Positions 22,001 to 34,112 of a stretch of 64,000 nucleotides of DNA are shown here, piece by piece. The notes under the pieces are model-generated. The model saw only the letters and a program-made list of their open reading frames with translations, was not told the DNA's origin and made no database searches. Numbering within the stretch: the stretch's first letter is position 1; every line of letters begins with the position of its first letter. The stretch lies in NCBI RefSeq assembly GCF_007655135.1, contig NC_045131.1:27512001-27576000 (forward strand), in the 5' to 3' direction. The translations under genes and the position numbers were made by a program. This stretch comes from Punica granatum. Its lineage: Eukaryota; Streptophyta; Magnoliopsida; Myrtales; Lythraceae.

Positions 22001-23372
22001 TCATAACTGAATGAATGAAGGATCATTACAAAAGACATTATTGATGAGAACTATCTCCTTTTTCCAGCCTCAATATATATAGAATAAGTCCATATGATTC
22101 TGTCATTACTCTTGTGGGGAAAAGAAAATTAGCTTGACACAGTGGCTATGTTACCAGATTAAGGAGCCACATGGAAGGGCATCTCAATGACCGGTTTGCT
22201 AAAATAATATGGCTTTCTATCATTATTACCAGCCACCAGAACTACACTTTTACTAGGACAGAGTATTAGAACACCCATGAATGTCAACGCAAGTGAGGGC
22301 TGTCACTAGTTACGCTATGTAATTATCTAAAGATGCTACCATAGGAAATGGATACAAGAAAACCACCACAGAAACAACACAAGTGAGAGAAACAATCAAG
22401 CACTAAAGCCGCCTCGATCAAGTGACTGGAGAAACAGGATCAATTTTAAACTTTCTTCCACATTGAACAAAGTAATTAAGCCACACAACTCGCTTAAAAA
22501 GACCAGTGGGAGATGCAACGCTGACATAGTGAAAAATCCCTGACAAGCAATTTGATAAACTCAATATTGACCTAGATTCCATATAGAACATTGATTTCCG
22601 TTCCGCTCCAACAAACTCATTGATTTCGAAGGAAGAGAAACATGACTTTAGCTGGTATTTTGATAGCAACACAACATTATGAAACACAATCCGCCGACTC
22701 AGCAGAAGGGCTTTAACAGATGTCCTTAGAACAGTCGACCTCACTAATGAAATGGACAAAAAATAAAAGAACAGGCTATGTAACCATCGTAATCGCCATA
22801 GTTTCTTTCCAGACCTAAAAAATACTCCTACAGAACAGAAAGATCACATCATTAATATTTTGCCCGAACCAGTTGACTAGAAACCAAAATATGCAGATCC
22901 TCCAGAACCAATCAAGGAAACTTCACTAATTCAGTAGGAAGTCCACAAACACCTTGGAAAGCAAATCGCATAGCACAAAATCAGTCTGCGGTGGGCTTAT
23001 AATTCTCGATATTGTACCACGCCAAGTAGAGGCGGGCAGCTAAGTGTGGGCCAAATACTGATCGATAAGGAAAGGGCAACTAAACTATACTCAATACTCC
23101 GCAGTCAACTCGATATATTCACTCTAAGATCAAATTCCATCCCTGTCATATCGGGTTAACTACGGCATCATCAGATCATTCCCTTCAGAACCCAAAAACC
23201 CAAATCCACAATTTCGTCGATATAGGTCATCGTTCAAAGCCCTAACCTGCGACCCCTGGTCCGGCTCCTCGTCGAGAAGCTCCATGAGCGACTGCAGATC
23301 GATGGTGAGATGGTCATTCTCAGCCGCATAGAAATCCTCGAACCCACCGAATCTCGGCCCCTCATCCCCCAT
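13708..23372 (-). CDS. CHR28: SNF2/RAD5-like helicase with RING finger (CHR27/CHR28 type)
   Basis: Twelve coding exons: 23372-23247, 21977-21890, 21758-21705, 21572-20404, 20135-20064, 17313-17239, 17143-16222, 15927-15797, 15641-15420, 15336-14725, 14375-14166 and 13812-13708. All introns are GT-AG, phases agree at every junction, and the total is 3786 nt, or 1261 codons plus stop. Residues 1 to about 490 are a poorly conserved acidic, Ser-rich region. The SNF2 ATPase follows: Walker A G-L-G-K-T at 529, DEAQ box at 746-749, L-S-G-T-P-I-Q-N at 773-780. A C3HC4 RING lies within the ATPase (Cys949, Cys952, Cys964, His966, Cys969, Cys972, Cys984, Cys989). The helicase C domain ends with [12 protein letters not shown] at 1194-1205. 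A RING inserted between the helicase lobes marks the RAD5/RAD16 subfamily. Arabidopsis CHR27/CHR28 (FRG1/FRG2) act with SUVR2 in transcriptional silencing, so a nuclear chromatin role is expected. The first ATG in frame after an upstream stop is at 23372. The 2925-bp span 17314-20063, one intron, holds two Helitrons and a MITE. Confidence 0.92.
15988..16025. repeat. (GA)n microsatellite in a SNF2 intron
   Basis: An AGAGAG run with one GGG interruption, in the intron between the exons at 16222 and 15927. Confidence 0.85.
17434..19001 (+). mobile_element. Non-autonomous Helitron A, in the large SNF2 intron
   Basis: The 5' end is TCTATCTATACATATAG directly after an A at 17433. The 3' end is CTAG (18998-19001) followed by T, as expected for insertion between A and T. 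Just before the end lies a GC-rich hairpin (GCC.CGC ATGA GCG GGC, 18973-18990, with small bulges). No Rep/helicase coding is present. A further diverged copy of the internal sequence lies at about 18001-18186, so the element is internally rearranged or holds an older insertion. It lies inside a transcribed intron, opposite in orientation to the gene. Confidence 0.75.
19009..19520 (+). mobile_element. Non-autonomous Helitron B, directly after Helitron A
   Basis: It starts TCTATCTATCTATACATATAG after an A and matches Helitron A over about 330 bp (AGTAAAATTGACTTGCAAGC, TAGAAAATAATGAAATACT, AATCAAAAGTAAG and more). It ends in CTAG (19517-19520) followed by T. A 3' hairpin precedes the end: CCCATGC, loop AAC, GCATCGG, with one mismatch in the stem. 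No coding capacity. Only seven bases separate it from Helitron A, so the two inserted as neighbours or one arose with the other as a tandem unit. Confidence 0.78.
19652..19832. mobile_element. 181-bp Mutator-like MITE in the SNF2 intron
   Basis: Terminal inverted repeats of about 50 bp: the left arm carries CTAAATCCACACC and GGCTAGGGCCACC, the right arm their complements GGTGGCCCTAGCC and GGTGTGGATTTAG. A perfect 9-bp direct repeat, TTTAATAAT, flanks the element at 19643-19651 and 19833-19841. A 9-bp duplication is the mark of Mutator-type transposition. The middle is AT-rich and non-coding. Confidence 0.88.
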
Positions 23373-23623
23373 ATCAACCAGAATCAAATCACCAGCGAGC
23401 ACAATACTTCGATTTTCCGGCCGTTTCCAATTTCAAAGGACCCCAAGCAGCATTCTCCGGCAGACCCGACCGCTTCAATCCAATTGAAGGGACTGGATCG
23501 AGGGTGGACTCGGGAAATTTGAGTGTGAACCCTCCTCAGAGACAGGGAGACCAAGACAGAGAGGGAATGGAGTTTCGGTGAAGGTTCTTGGAAAGGTAGA
23601 CTTTTTCTTCCGCTGCGTAGATT

Positions 23624-23629
<6 letters not shown>

Positions 23630-23654
<25 letters not shown>
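23630..23654. repeat. (GA)n microsatellite, probable 5' UTR of the SNF2 gene
   Basis: On the gene's strand this is a CT run about 270 bases before the start codon. CT-rich tracts are common in plant 5' leaders. Confidence 0.75.
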
Positions 23655-23655
<1 letters not shown>

Positions 23656-23709
23656 ATACAAAAATTGGAGGAGGGGGGAAGGAGTCGTGAAGAATGTGGG
23701 TGGCGCAGG

Positions 23710-23717
23710 TTTAAATA
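23710..23717 (-). promoter_or_regulatory. Candidate TATA box of the SNF2 gene
   Basis: TATTTAAA on the minus strand, about 340 bases upstream of the ATG at 23372 and upstream of the CT-rich leader. A leader of roughly 300 bases would be ordinary. There is no transcript evidence. Confidence 0.4.
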
Positions 23718-23915
23718 GGGTCTGGCCTTTCCTAGGCCACGGGGTGTGCGCAGGATAAGCCTATGCCTTTGTACTATTCTGATTCCGGCTGCTATGTTTT
23801 TCCCTTTTCCATTTATATTTTTTAAAATTTAAATTTTTTCTTTAGGTTTTCCCCGTCCATGCACGAAAAAACTTGTGGATTTCGTATTCCGCGTCACCCG
23901 TTTACCCAATCATTA

Positions 23916-24125
23916 ACACCTGTTTGATTTTGCAATCAAATGTTAAAATGTTAATTTTAACTTTTAACTCTACCCACTATACTGTAAAAATTAACAACAT
24001 AATTATTACTTTTTCTCAACTATTCATTACTTTTGCACATTTTTTTCATAATTCAATAATATAATTATTACAACCCAATTAAAATAAAAAATCAACTCTA
24101 CGTAACTCTAAAATCAAACGCACCT
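23916..24125. mobile_element. MITE family M1, copy 1 (Tourist-like)
   Basis: The ends read CCTGTTTGATTTT and AAAATCAAACGCACC, an imperfect inverted repeat. The interior shares ATTATTACTTTTTCTCAACTATTC-type text and CTACCCACTATAC with the other copies at 28685-28952, 46045-46342 and 63621-63852. The target duplication is not clear in this copy. Confidence 0.6.
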
Positions 24126-25487
24126 TGAAAAACTCACATTGAGGTCACCCTTTCTATGATTTCACGAGTACGGTCAAATGTTGATTTTTCACGTGTTCTC
24201 AGTAGCGCAATATGCGTGGCAGTCTTTTTCATGTAGACATTGCACACATGAGCCGTAAGGCGCGTGCCAGCTACTGCCTACTTATGCAGCAACGCGGACG
24301 TTGCAATTGCAGGCATTTTTGTTAGATTTCATGAACACGATTCTGTTTTGCAGTTACCATTCAAATCATGTGATTGATACACATTGAATGCGCGGAATGG
24401 ACGAATCGTGACACTGTTAAGTTTTGTTAAGATATACATATAGTATGACATTCCTAGTGCAGATAGAGCGACTAATTGGCAAGCTAAATCTTTTGGCCGC
24501 TCTTGTGCATGGTGGTTTTCTATTTGGAAGTTATATGCATGGAGCACAGTTGGTATCCCCCACTAAATTTTTATTTACAAGAATTTCATTGGTTTTACCA
24601 TGCAAAATAGTTGGATTAGCTCATCTACTCAGCTCCTACCCAGCAAGCTCCAATTATCGATGCCTGCTCGCACGACCCGTGACGTTATTCATTGGGCACG
24701 GTCTCGAACATAATATGCATTGCCTATGATATTCGATGTAATGGCATCGCAAGATAGGATCACGAGAATTATTCGGAACTTTGCCGAGCGTGTTGCTGTT
24801 ACTCGTGGGCCATCCCTGACGGTTAAAGATGCGGGAAATTCCAACGAACGTCGACCAGCTGACTTCGGATTGGCCATCTGTAGGTGGAAGTCAACTCTAT
24901 TGACTACAAATTTTATTTGCATTGATTTCACGCACCGCGTATTATTTGGGTGTTTAGCGTGTTGATGGGTTAATTGGCTTATGCGGCATGGCAACATTAA
25001 CTTCTTCCCATGATTATGGAGATTATCTTTGTCGGCTACTTGTGTAGAGCAATTAACCAACAATCTTGTTAAAATAGAAGGACATTAATCACATCGAATA
25101 TCCATTATGATACATGACATTAAGTAGAAATTTTATTTTATTTTTCAGTTATAATGCATTGAAAGAGAATTCATAAATAATTAATAAATGGACACGTGTA
25201 GTCCCTTTAAGTATCGAATATGCGACCTCTACGTCAATAGTCGGGTGCATGCGTCACTGCGTTACACCCTCTTTTACATTACGTAGAATTTGGTTTGATA
25301 GGCAATGCATTTCTACGAAACATGTTCATAAGAAAATTAATTAGATGCCATAGGGCACCTTTTGCAATGAACTTAGCATCCAATTATTCAACAACATTCA
25401 CTATTACTAGTTCAACATGGTGCGCAACACAAATTACAATAAGGCGTTATGTTAATTGAATTACGTCCTTTTTTTCCATGTTATCAC
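24126..25487. other. Intergenic, no gene seen
   Basis: Overlapping frames on both strands between 24329 and 25063 (up to 124 codons) are mutual shadows and match no family I know. Nothing else is recognised before the LTR at 25488. Confidence 0.45.
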
Positions 25488-25860
25488 TGTAAGATTAAAC
25501 TTTAAATATATTAACATATTATGCAGCGCAATAACTAACTTTCAGCCATTGTTTTGATGACGTTGATGATTTTCACAAGTTACACAATAAACCTGCAAGA
25601 CAACTAAGACTGCAAGTGTCTTTTACCTCCTAACCTCTCTATATAGGACGTCTAGATGGAGACACGGATCATTTATATAGAATGAGCTAGAGACCCCTTA
25701 ATATATTATTTCCTTATATATCATCTCATCAAAATGATATTAATTGCAATCCACAATATATGAAATATCTCACTCAAATCACGGAATATATTGTGATATA
25801 AGCGCCACCTAATTGAGAGATTATGTCTTTAATTATGTAAATATACAATATATTCTTACA
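25488..25860 (-). repeat. 3' LTR of a Ty1/copia retrotransposon
   Basis: A 373-bp segment bounded by TGTAAGATTAAAC and ATATATTCTTACA, giving the 7-bp terminal inverted repeat TGTAAGA/TCTTACA that includes the TG..CA of an LTR. On the minus strand it is preceded by the purine-rich GGGGCCAAGTGGGAGA, a good polypurine tract (25863-25878). It lies downstream of the reverse transcriptase and RNase H remnants in the same orientation. No second LTR is in the window. The flanking base run on the far side is ATCAC (25483-25487). Confidence 0.82.
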
Positions 25861-26200
25861 TTCTCCCACTTGGCCCCATGATGCAAATATTTATGAATGA
25901 TAAACTTTATTAGGCCAAACTTGATATTCCCTGAGCCGTGGAAACCCGAGAATGCTACACACGAACTATGGCGGTGATACTTGGTAAGAGAGTACTTCCC
26001 ATTCATACATCACGATGCATAACACTTCCAAAATAAGCACTTTAAGGAAAATTTGTAACTTAAAATAAGTTATATGGGTCGTACTTTATATCAAAATGAA
26101 TTCAATACTTTGTTGGCGCAATTGATGGAAATATAATTCAACTTTACTCTCTAAAAGTAACAAAAGCAACCCATATGTGTCCAAAGTACATCAAGAGAAA

Positions 26201-27540
26201 CTACACCCTTAATAGACCCATACTTCTAACATGATCAAGAACCAGTTTTACCGATAAACCTTTGGTCATTGGATCTGCAATCATAGCAACTGTATTGTTG
26301 TGTTCAATAACCACCACGCTTATCTTGATATATTTCATCACACTAAAGTACTTGATATCAATATGTTTACTTCTGCTGCCACTCTTGTTATTATTACAGA
26401 AGAACACTGCAGCTGTATTATCACAATATATCTGGATTGGTCTCTCTATGATATCAACAACTTGAAGACTACTTATGAAATTCTTCAACCATAATGCATG
26501 TGTCATGATTTCATAGCACGCAATGAACTCTGTCTCTATAGTAGATGTAGTCACAATGGACTGCTTGATACTCCTCCAGGAAATGGCCCCTCCAACAAGA
26601 AAGAGCACATATCATGAAGTAGATTTTATGGAAACTACACATATGGTAAAGTCAGCATCCGAATAACCAACCACACTCAAATGGTCAGTATGCATGTAAG
26701 TCAACCGGTAGTCCTTGGTTCCCTGAAGATACCTTATCACTTTCTTTGCAGCAACCCGATGTTGGATCCTAGGATTACTCTGATAACGTCTTAATAACCT
26801 AACTGCTAGACATATGTCAGGTCTCATACAGACCTGAGCATACATTAAACTCCCAACTGCGGATGCATATGGGATTTTTTCATCTGCTCAAGTTCCAACT
26901 CATCCTTAGGTGACAGGTCGTTATTGAATTTATCCCCTTTGACTACAAGAGCTAGAGAGGGTCGACAGTCTTTCATACCAAATCTCCACAAAATCTTTTC
27001 AATGTAGGCTTTCTAAAATGGTCCTAAAGTTCTTTGTTTCATGTTTCTAGGAATCTCTATGCCAATGACATAAGAGGCTTCACCCATAGCCTTCATTTCA
27101 AAATTAGCATAGAGAACATGTTTAGTCTATTCCACTAGACCCAAGTCACTACTTGCAAGGAGCATGTCATCTGTATATAGTACTAAGAAAATGGACTTAC
27201 TTCCACTGACCTTAAGGTATATACATTGATCAACAAAGTTATTAGAAAATCTGAATAAACTGATAACCTTGTGAAACTTTAGATACCATTGGCGAGATGT
27301 TTGTTTTAGTCCATATATTGATTTTTTTAACCTACACACTTTATGATTGTCATCATTAAACCCTTCAGATTGCTTCATATACACCTCCTCATCAAGATCC
27401 CCATTAAGGAAAGTTATCTTCACATCCATCTGGTGTAACTCTAAGTCCATATGAGCCACTAACGCCATAATTATCCTAAGCGAGTCCTTCTTGAAAACCA
27501 GAGAGAAGGTCTCGTGGTAGATAATAAAGTTAGTGATAAA
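26201..27540 (-). pseudogene. Ty1/copia pol remnant: reverse transcriptase and RNase H
   Basis: Read from high to low coordinates. An RT palm piece (27468-27127) has Q-M-D-V-K, F-L-N-G, Y-G-L-K-Q and the catalytic motif as Y-T-D-D. Connecting pieces (26845-26612) include R-P-D-I. The RNase H part (26608-26201) carries S-T-I-E-T-E-F-I, D-N-T-A-A and S-K-H-I-D-I-K. Stops separate the pieces (for example after 27127 and before 26608). The valine usual in the YVDD motif is threonine. The 5' side breaks off near 27540; gag, protease, integrase and the 5' LTR are missing. A CACTA terminus begins there, so that insertion or a later deletion probably removed the rest. Together with the LTR at 25488 this is a dead, 5'-truncated element. 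Confidence 0.85.
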
Positions 27541-27544
27541 TTTT

Positions 27545-27757
27545 GTTGTTATATCTCCTTATTGGAGGCAATTTTAATGAACACTAACAGCACTAATTAG
27601 TGACTTTCATTAATTGTTGCTAATTTGCCTCTGTAAATCTAAAATAATACAGGTAAATGAGGCAATTTACTCTTTTGTCTCTAATACCTTTAGAGGCAAA
27701 TAAAATGATTTTTCGAAGCAAATATCATTGCTTCTAAAAGGGGTTTTTCTTGTAGTG
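27545..27757 (+). mobile_element. CACTA transposon terminal fragment
   Basis: The sequence ends TTTTTCTTGTAGTG at 27757, the complement of a CACTACAAGAAAAA terminus typical of En/Spm elements. The preceding 200 bp is dense in a short subterminal word in both orientations: GAGGCAA (27555, 27659, 27692) and TTTGCCTC (27625). Subterminal repeats of this kind bind the CACTA transposase. The matching other end is not in the window, so the element is truncated or rearranged against the copia remnant. Confidence 0.65.
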
Positions 27758-28684
27758 AGAGTCTAATTGTACTTAATGTCAATTTCCTTTATAGGTCCGA
27801 TAATGATAGAAATTGCCTAACTTAGCGGGAAAAAAATGATAGAAATTGCCTATACCACAGATGTAGTCATTTGTTGAGAATGAGTGTTTAAGGGCATTTC
27901 ATTCAATTCGAGTAGAAAAGTGTTGAGAGCAAGTCATATATCGAAAGTTTATAAAGAAACGCTAGATAGGTATCTATCACAAACTTTAACTTTTCACCAT
28001 AGTAAAATCAGGAATTATTAATTTAATTTCACATCTACAATACCCTCATCTATCATTGAATTGTCCCTCAAGTTGCCAACATTAAGCAAAATTTGAAAAA
28101 AAAAATACAACGTAAACAGAGTAAATTTAAATTAAAAATTAAAAGGTAAGCCCAAACCACCCGGCTCTAGGTGGGTTTGGGAGAAGGGGGTTTAGGGGTT
28201 GGTTTATAGAGAGAGGGAAGGGTGAAGGAAAGGAGTGGCCTCATTGGAGTTGGAGGCTTCATTGGCAGCCACTACCCAAGGATTAAAGTTGTTCATGCTG
28301 AGGTGATTGGGACTTCAGTCGAGGTGTAGGTGTTACTCACTGCAAGGCCACCAATCCCAAGAATCCTAACCTGAACTTCAAGTGATGATTCTCTAGGATA
28401 GGGCCTCACTAGTGGTCCTCAAGCTCTTAGCTGAAGTTGTTAGTCACCTAAGGGGACACTAGCGATCTCATCTAGGGAGTGGTGGTGGTCCTCGGCTAGG
28501 CCACTTCCGTCAAAGATTACCTAATCCTAGTATGTGTCGGGCTTTTGGCAATGCTTGGCAATATAAAATATCTTTATATTAAAATTTACTCTTTTATATT
28601 ATCTTTTTTAAAAAAAATTATTGATGTCGCAATGCCAGATCAGCAAATAGTAAAGTTCATGATTTTACGGTAAAAACATTAATA
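27758..28684. other. Intergenic; G-rich non-coding segment 28150-28560
   Basis: No gene seen. Segment 28150-28560 is markedly richer in G and C than its surroundings and has words such as GGTGGGTTTGGGAGAAGG and GGCCTCATTGGAG. It has no long open frame and may be the inside of a transposon that I cannot name. Confidence 0.4.
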
Positions 28685-28952
28685 ATGTGTTTGGTTTTAG
28701 AGTTGAGTTGAGTTTTTATTTTAATTGGGTTGTAATGATTGTATCGTTAAATTATGAGAAAAAATGTGAAAAAGTAATGAATAGTTGAGAGAATTTAATA
28801 TTAAAAATTGAATTGAGTATAATGGAGTTGTATGTGGGTTCATGTATGGGGTCCACCTTTTTTATTTTGAAGAGTTGATTTTTGTTGTGTAGTGAGTAGA
28901 GTTAAAGTTAGAGTTCAAATTTTAAAATCTAATTACGAAACCAAGCGGATTC
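28685..28952. mobile_element. MITE family M1, copy 2 (Tourist-like)
   Basis: Begins TGTGTTTGGTTTTAGAG and ends ACGAAACCAAGCGGATT. It contains GTAGTGAGTAGAGTTAAAGT, which is the complement of the text inside the copy at 63621, so the two are inverted relative to each other. TSD not clear. Confidence 0.6.
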
Positions 28953-31900
28953 ATGATATATCTAAGATGACAGTAAAAAGTAAAAATTTAAAGGCAGATG
29001 ACAATATGATCAACGTTAGAAACAATTTAAACTTTGTGATTTTACAATAAAACATAGAATTTTATGATAGATGTGAGACGATAATAAAAGTTGATACTTT
29101 TCAAGCTAATTTATCCTAAAAAGGATTTAGGTTCCACTATACGTATTACCTTAAAACTTTGGGATTGCGTATAATATATCGATAATATAAAGTTATTAAT
29201 GTATATCTTATAAATTATTCTCTCAGAATGATTAGTTATCGTCACATCAAAAACCTACAACTAATGGAGATTTGGAAAATATCAACCGTGAAATTCAAAT
29301 GGATAATTAATTGATGCTTGAGATAATATAATAATGGGCGCGATTTTCATAATTTATTTGAGAAATTTTCGTTTGTCAAGTCACTAAGACAAGCTGAAGT
29401 CTATTAGGTTGATTAAGGTAAACAAAAGTGTAATTGGTGAGATTTTTTTATGGTTTACAGCCGTCAATGCTCATATAGTACTAGCTTCTTGATTTGGATC
29501 AAACTTGTCTTACAAGTTGATTAAATAAAGATTAGTTTTACATAATTCAAGATAATAAAACTCTATTGCTTGCACAAACATAACTGAAGTGGCGGAGAAT
29601 TTTAGAGTGATGCAAGTGAAATATATACCTGAGCACCTAAAGGAGACTGCAATAAAATCAATATAATGCATACATATAGTATCGTCTAATATTATAAGCG
29701 AGAAGTTTTTCATTTTTCTGGTATGATAATTAAGATTGATCATATTTTCATTAAAGAAATTAAATTCTCTGATAAATCGAATGGACAACCAACCATGAAC
29801 TGAAATTTTAAAGTAATATCCTGGTACTTTCTCTTATTACTACCCGACTTTTATATATTATAATTGATTTTTATAATCCCTTTTAAAATATCTAAAATCT
29901 TAATATTCATGGATTATTAATTATATTTTAATGTCATTTTTCATTTTTAAGGGTTATATCAGATCAATACATGATATAAAAATTCATAGTGAATTTTAAA
30001 GTATATAAAACCACAAGCATCCATATTTTTACACTGAATACAATATTTTCAATCTATTTTTCAATTTCCTTTTGATTTTTTATTTTTTTTTCATTTGTAA
30101 CTCTTTGTTCCAATTTTATGGCTCCCGCCTTTCTCTAGTTTGTGAATCTCACAACCTCGCATATTTGAATTCTTCCTCATCATATGAAGCACTTGCATTT
30201 TGTTTCAAGCCTTCTATCATTTTATATTTGTTGAAATTTATTCCTACATGTTTTCTTGACATTTTCATTGTTGTAATTAATTATGATACTTGAAAGATAA
30301 ATTATTAGATGAAATATTTACAGTTCATGTAAGATTCAAACTATAAAAATTTACTATCAGGAAACACCAATTTTATATAAACTATGGATTTTATATTATT
30401 TTTTTTCAATTATCATCGTCGTCATCATCATTGTCGTCGTCATCATCATCGTCCATATAATTACATAACGGTGAAGTGAATAAGATTATTTTTTCAGGAA
30501 AAAAAGGAGTATTTTCACGTGTATTGCAAGTGATACGAGGTATTAAAAGCTCTTAACATGGATGTGCGGAAGAAGTTTTCCTATTATTTAATTTTACACA
30601 TTTTTTGTCTTTTAAATAGTTTTCTCGATCCCATATTTAATCTCTTGCAATTGTCGAGTCAAGTCATTGATAAAATCGACTAATTACGTTTCAAGCAATG
30701 CTCCACTAATAGACGAGTTTCTCAAACCAAAGAGATACCTTTGTTGGGTATAATTAAGCTTCAATATATTACAAACACTATAAGGTACCATTCAACATTT
30801 TCGGGATAAGAAAGACAACAAATTTATTTCATTTGTCAGATAACCTTTAATCAGTTAATTAATTCGATTGTAGATGGAAATCCATCGACCGAATAATTTA
30901 TCATGATTAATTAATTAAATTAGTAGATTATTATGAATAAAACAAAGTTAGATGATCTAATCACGTAACTCACTTCCTTTTTGTGGTTAAATTCACGCAA
31001 ACCTACTTTTTGACAATGCTTATTTATTATTTATTATATAATGAGAAACGACCCTTCATAGGCATCAATTCACAGTGAAAGTTTTATATAGTTTTAGAAT
31101 GTTTCACGGTAGACCCTCCATTTTAGATTATTCATTAAATAGAAAAGTAATCACTTTCGGTGAGTTTTAGAATCAATTCTTATATGTGAAATTTCTATAC
31201 CCCACAAATGATGAAGTGTCAATTCAATTGGCAATGTGCTGATATTTTAAGTTTTAGGCCATGATGGAAACGTCCCTCCAATTTGTTGTCAAACATGTTT
31301 GCAATAATAACATCCTCATTATGAATGTGCATGGGTGGTGTTCATCTGAAACATCATTATAGGCATAATGATGAGTCCATACCCTTGAATTTTGTTGTAG
31401 TATTAGCCCAAATCGAACATTCCATTGCGAAATTCGAGCCCATATGATTACACCCGTAAAGTTGCTACACTAGTTGTCCCTGACACTTTTTATTTATCAA
31501 AAAGAAAAAGAATCAAGGACAACCAATATAGCAACTATATTTCGATTGGAAACGCCTAGATGCGCATTTACGTGGAATGGTTTGGTGTGGAATTGGTCAA
31601 TTGGAAACCTAGATTTCAAGAACCAAAAAGCGCATTTTTAAGAAAGTTTTATTTGCCTCGAGATGAAATTTAGTATGGAACGTCTATTGTAAAATACTTC
31701 AAACTATAATATTGATAAGATTGTCATTATCGATAACTTCCTTACCTCTACTTAGCAAAAAAAACTTCCTCACCTCTGATTAGAACTTTTATATTGATTT
31801 GTGACATGTGAAGCGCATTGTTTATAGAATGTTAAAAATAAATATTGTTGAGATATTATCGAAAAGAATTGCCTCATATAATACTATCTTTGTAAAGGAC

Positions 31901-32562
31901 ATATTTTTACGAGATATATACTTTTGCCCATATTTTACAAAATAGTCGACTTTCCCTCCGTTTACATTCGATAGGAATCCTAGTAAACCATAAAGCCTTA
32001 TATGGCTACAATAACCTTCTTTGATCCCCGCATTTGTAATCTTTATAAAGGAAACTTTCGGCATGATACACCGAGAGATGAGAAATGCAAGAATGACTTA
32101 GTACACGATTAGTAAATAGGTAGAGACAAAACTCTTATCTTAATGGAAAAACTACACCAAGTATAATGTTTTATTTTTGGAATTAAAATAATGATTTTTT
32201 TCTAAATTTCAAAAATATCGTGTGGGCATTTTATGGAAATTTGAGGAGTAAAAGTACAAGAAATAAAACGTTTAATACTAAGAAAAATTGAACAACAAAA
32301 AAGAATTAGGATAAAAGAATAATTTTAAAAGGTCGATGACCAAATTTAAAATCTTCTTGCATAAAACAAATAATAAAAGGACGAAAATAGAAATGGGTTC
32401 AAAAGTATTTGGTGAAAACGAGCCAAGAAAAGGAAAAATGACTAAAACAGAAAAGTATTCAAAGGTATCATATCTAAACGATAAAAAAAATTAGAAAATG
32501 AATTAAGATAGAAAAGCATTCAAACCTCGAGAACCAAATGTGTAGTTTTCCCTATAAAATTC
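28953..32562. other. Long AT-rich intergenic stretch, no gene seen
   Basis: Open frames are short and random-like. The only distinct items are a trinucleotide run of GTC/ATC units at about 30415-30452 and several oligo-A/T tracts. No terminal repeats were recognised. Confidence 0.5.
30415..30452. repeat. Imperfect trinucleotide microsatellite (TCG/TCA)n
   Basis: The run ATCGTCGTCATCATCATTGT and the bases after it repeat TCG and TCA units. Confidence 0.8.
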
Positions 32563-32790
32563 TCTTAGGGACAAAGTCATTTTTAGTCCCAACCTTTAAC
32601 TGCTTTTTCATTTCCGTCCTAAACATTTATTCTTGTTCGATTTTGTCCTCAACGTTACTCATTTTGTTCACTTTCACCCTACCTATTGATTTTCTGTCGA
32701 CGTTAACAGATTTTCAATTTTATGTAAATAAAATCAATTTTCTGAAAATGAAAAAAAAGACCAAAAAAACCAAAAAACAAAAGGGGGGGG
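32563..32790 (+). repeat. Single arm of long-TIR element family M2
   Basis: Matches the left arm of the element at 34113-35010: TAACTGCTTTTTCATTTCCG, TTTTGTCCTCAACGTTACTC and ATAAAATCAATTTTCTGAAA occur in the same order. No inverted partner arm follows, so this is a truncated copy. Confidence 0.75.
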
Positions 32791-34112
32791 GACAAATTGA
32801 TAAAGTGAATGGCAATAAAACGCGCGTGAATTCAACCAAATTCAACTCCATAAAAGGAACACCAAACTCAAAAGTGTTTTTTTCAACTAAAGTGAAAGAA
32901 TAGACATCGATGTCATCCAGTTTAAAGAAAAAAATACAGATTAGTCATTTACAAATTAGTCACTTGACTTGAGGTTTAAGATCGAAATGATTCCAACTCC
33001 TAGGCTTCAAAGACACTGACCCTTCAACACACAATGAGATTGAGAAAACTGATGAAGACAACATTTGAATACCCAAGACAAACTAATGTCTCCAATCAGA
33101 GAGTTTTGAATCTATTTTGTCATGAAAGAATACTCAACAAAATACAAATGAGAAGTACAGTTCGAAATGAATGCCTTTATTCCCTTGGAACAACAAATTC
33201 CAAAGAAAATGCACTGCTAACCCAATTGAACCAAGTTCAAATATTGCACTAGTTGGTTCCACCTCTACATTTGCCATTGTCCAAGCAGGACCTACACCTA
33301 TACATTATCAACTTGTAATGAAAGGTTATATCTATGAAAGCAAACAACTACAATTAGGTAAGACAGTAAGGATAGTCTCCAACAAGCAAACTTATCAATC
33401 AACATCTGTTAAAGTTGACTTATAGCTGAAAACTGAATATGTCAGGCTTATATGTATTAGAAAGAAAAATAGAAGTCCACGATAGAGTCTACCCTCAACA
33501 ATTTCACCCAATATATACAAATTCGACGGAGTATTGAGCAGAAATATAGGCAAGATGCTGTAACTTTTAATATCATGTTAAAGTACATGCTCATATCCAA
33601 TAGTGGTGCCAGTACTCGTTGAGACTCCGCAACCAAGAAGGCATCCCTTACTAGGAGGCACAGTCGGATCAATCTTCACTACATGGCCAATGTCTACCAC
33701 TGTATACTTGATAAAGCTTGAGACAAACAGAAAATGGAACAAAGACTCTCCTTTGATATATGTAAACTTGCTTGTCTCATATCTAGGCATCCAAGGAGAT
33801 AACTTGAAGGGGAGTTTTGAACACGGATTGTTTGTCTCATACCTGTTAGTGCGGTTAGATACTAGATTGGTTTATTAATTTGGTTTAGTAGTTGGTAATG
33901 TGGCGGAATATGATTGGTCCATGTGACAGGGCGGATTGGGAAGAGCTTGATAGTATTGTGGTCAAGAAACGCAAAAACAAAATGTGAAGGACCGAAATTG
34001 TTAGGGGCAAAACATGTAAATAATGGACATATGAGATTATAAGTTGGCGGGATCTAATGGCTGAATTAATGTTCCATCATGGAACATAAGTTGAGGCTCC
34101 ATTGTAGAATCT
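32791..34112. other. Intergenic, no gene seen
   Basis: Short overlapping frames at 33034-33878 on both strands carry no known motif. No gene or defined repeat can be supported. Confidence 0.45.
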
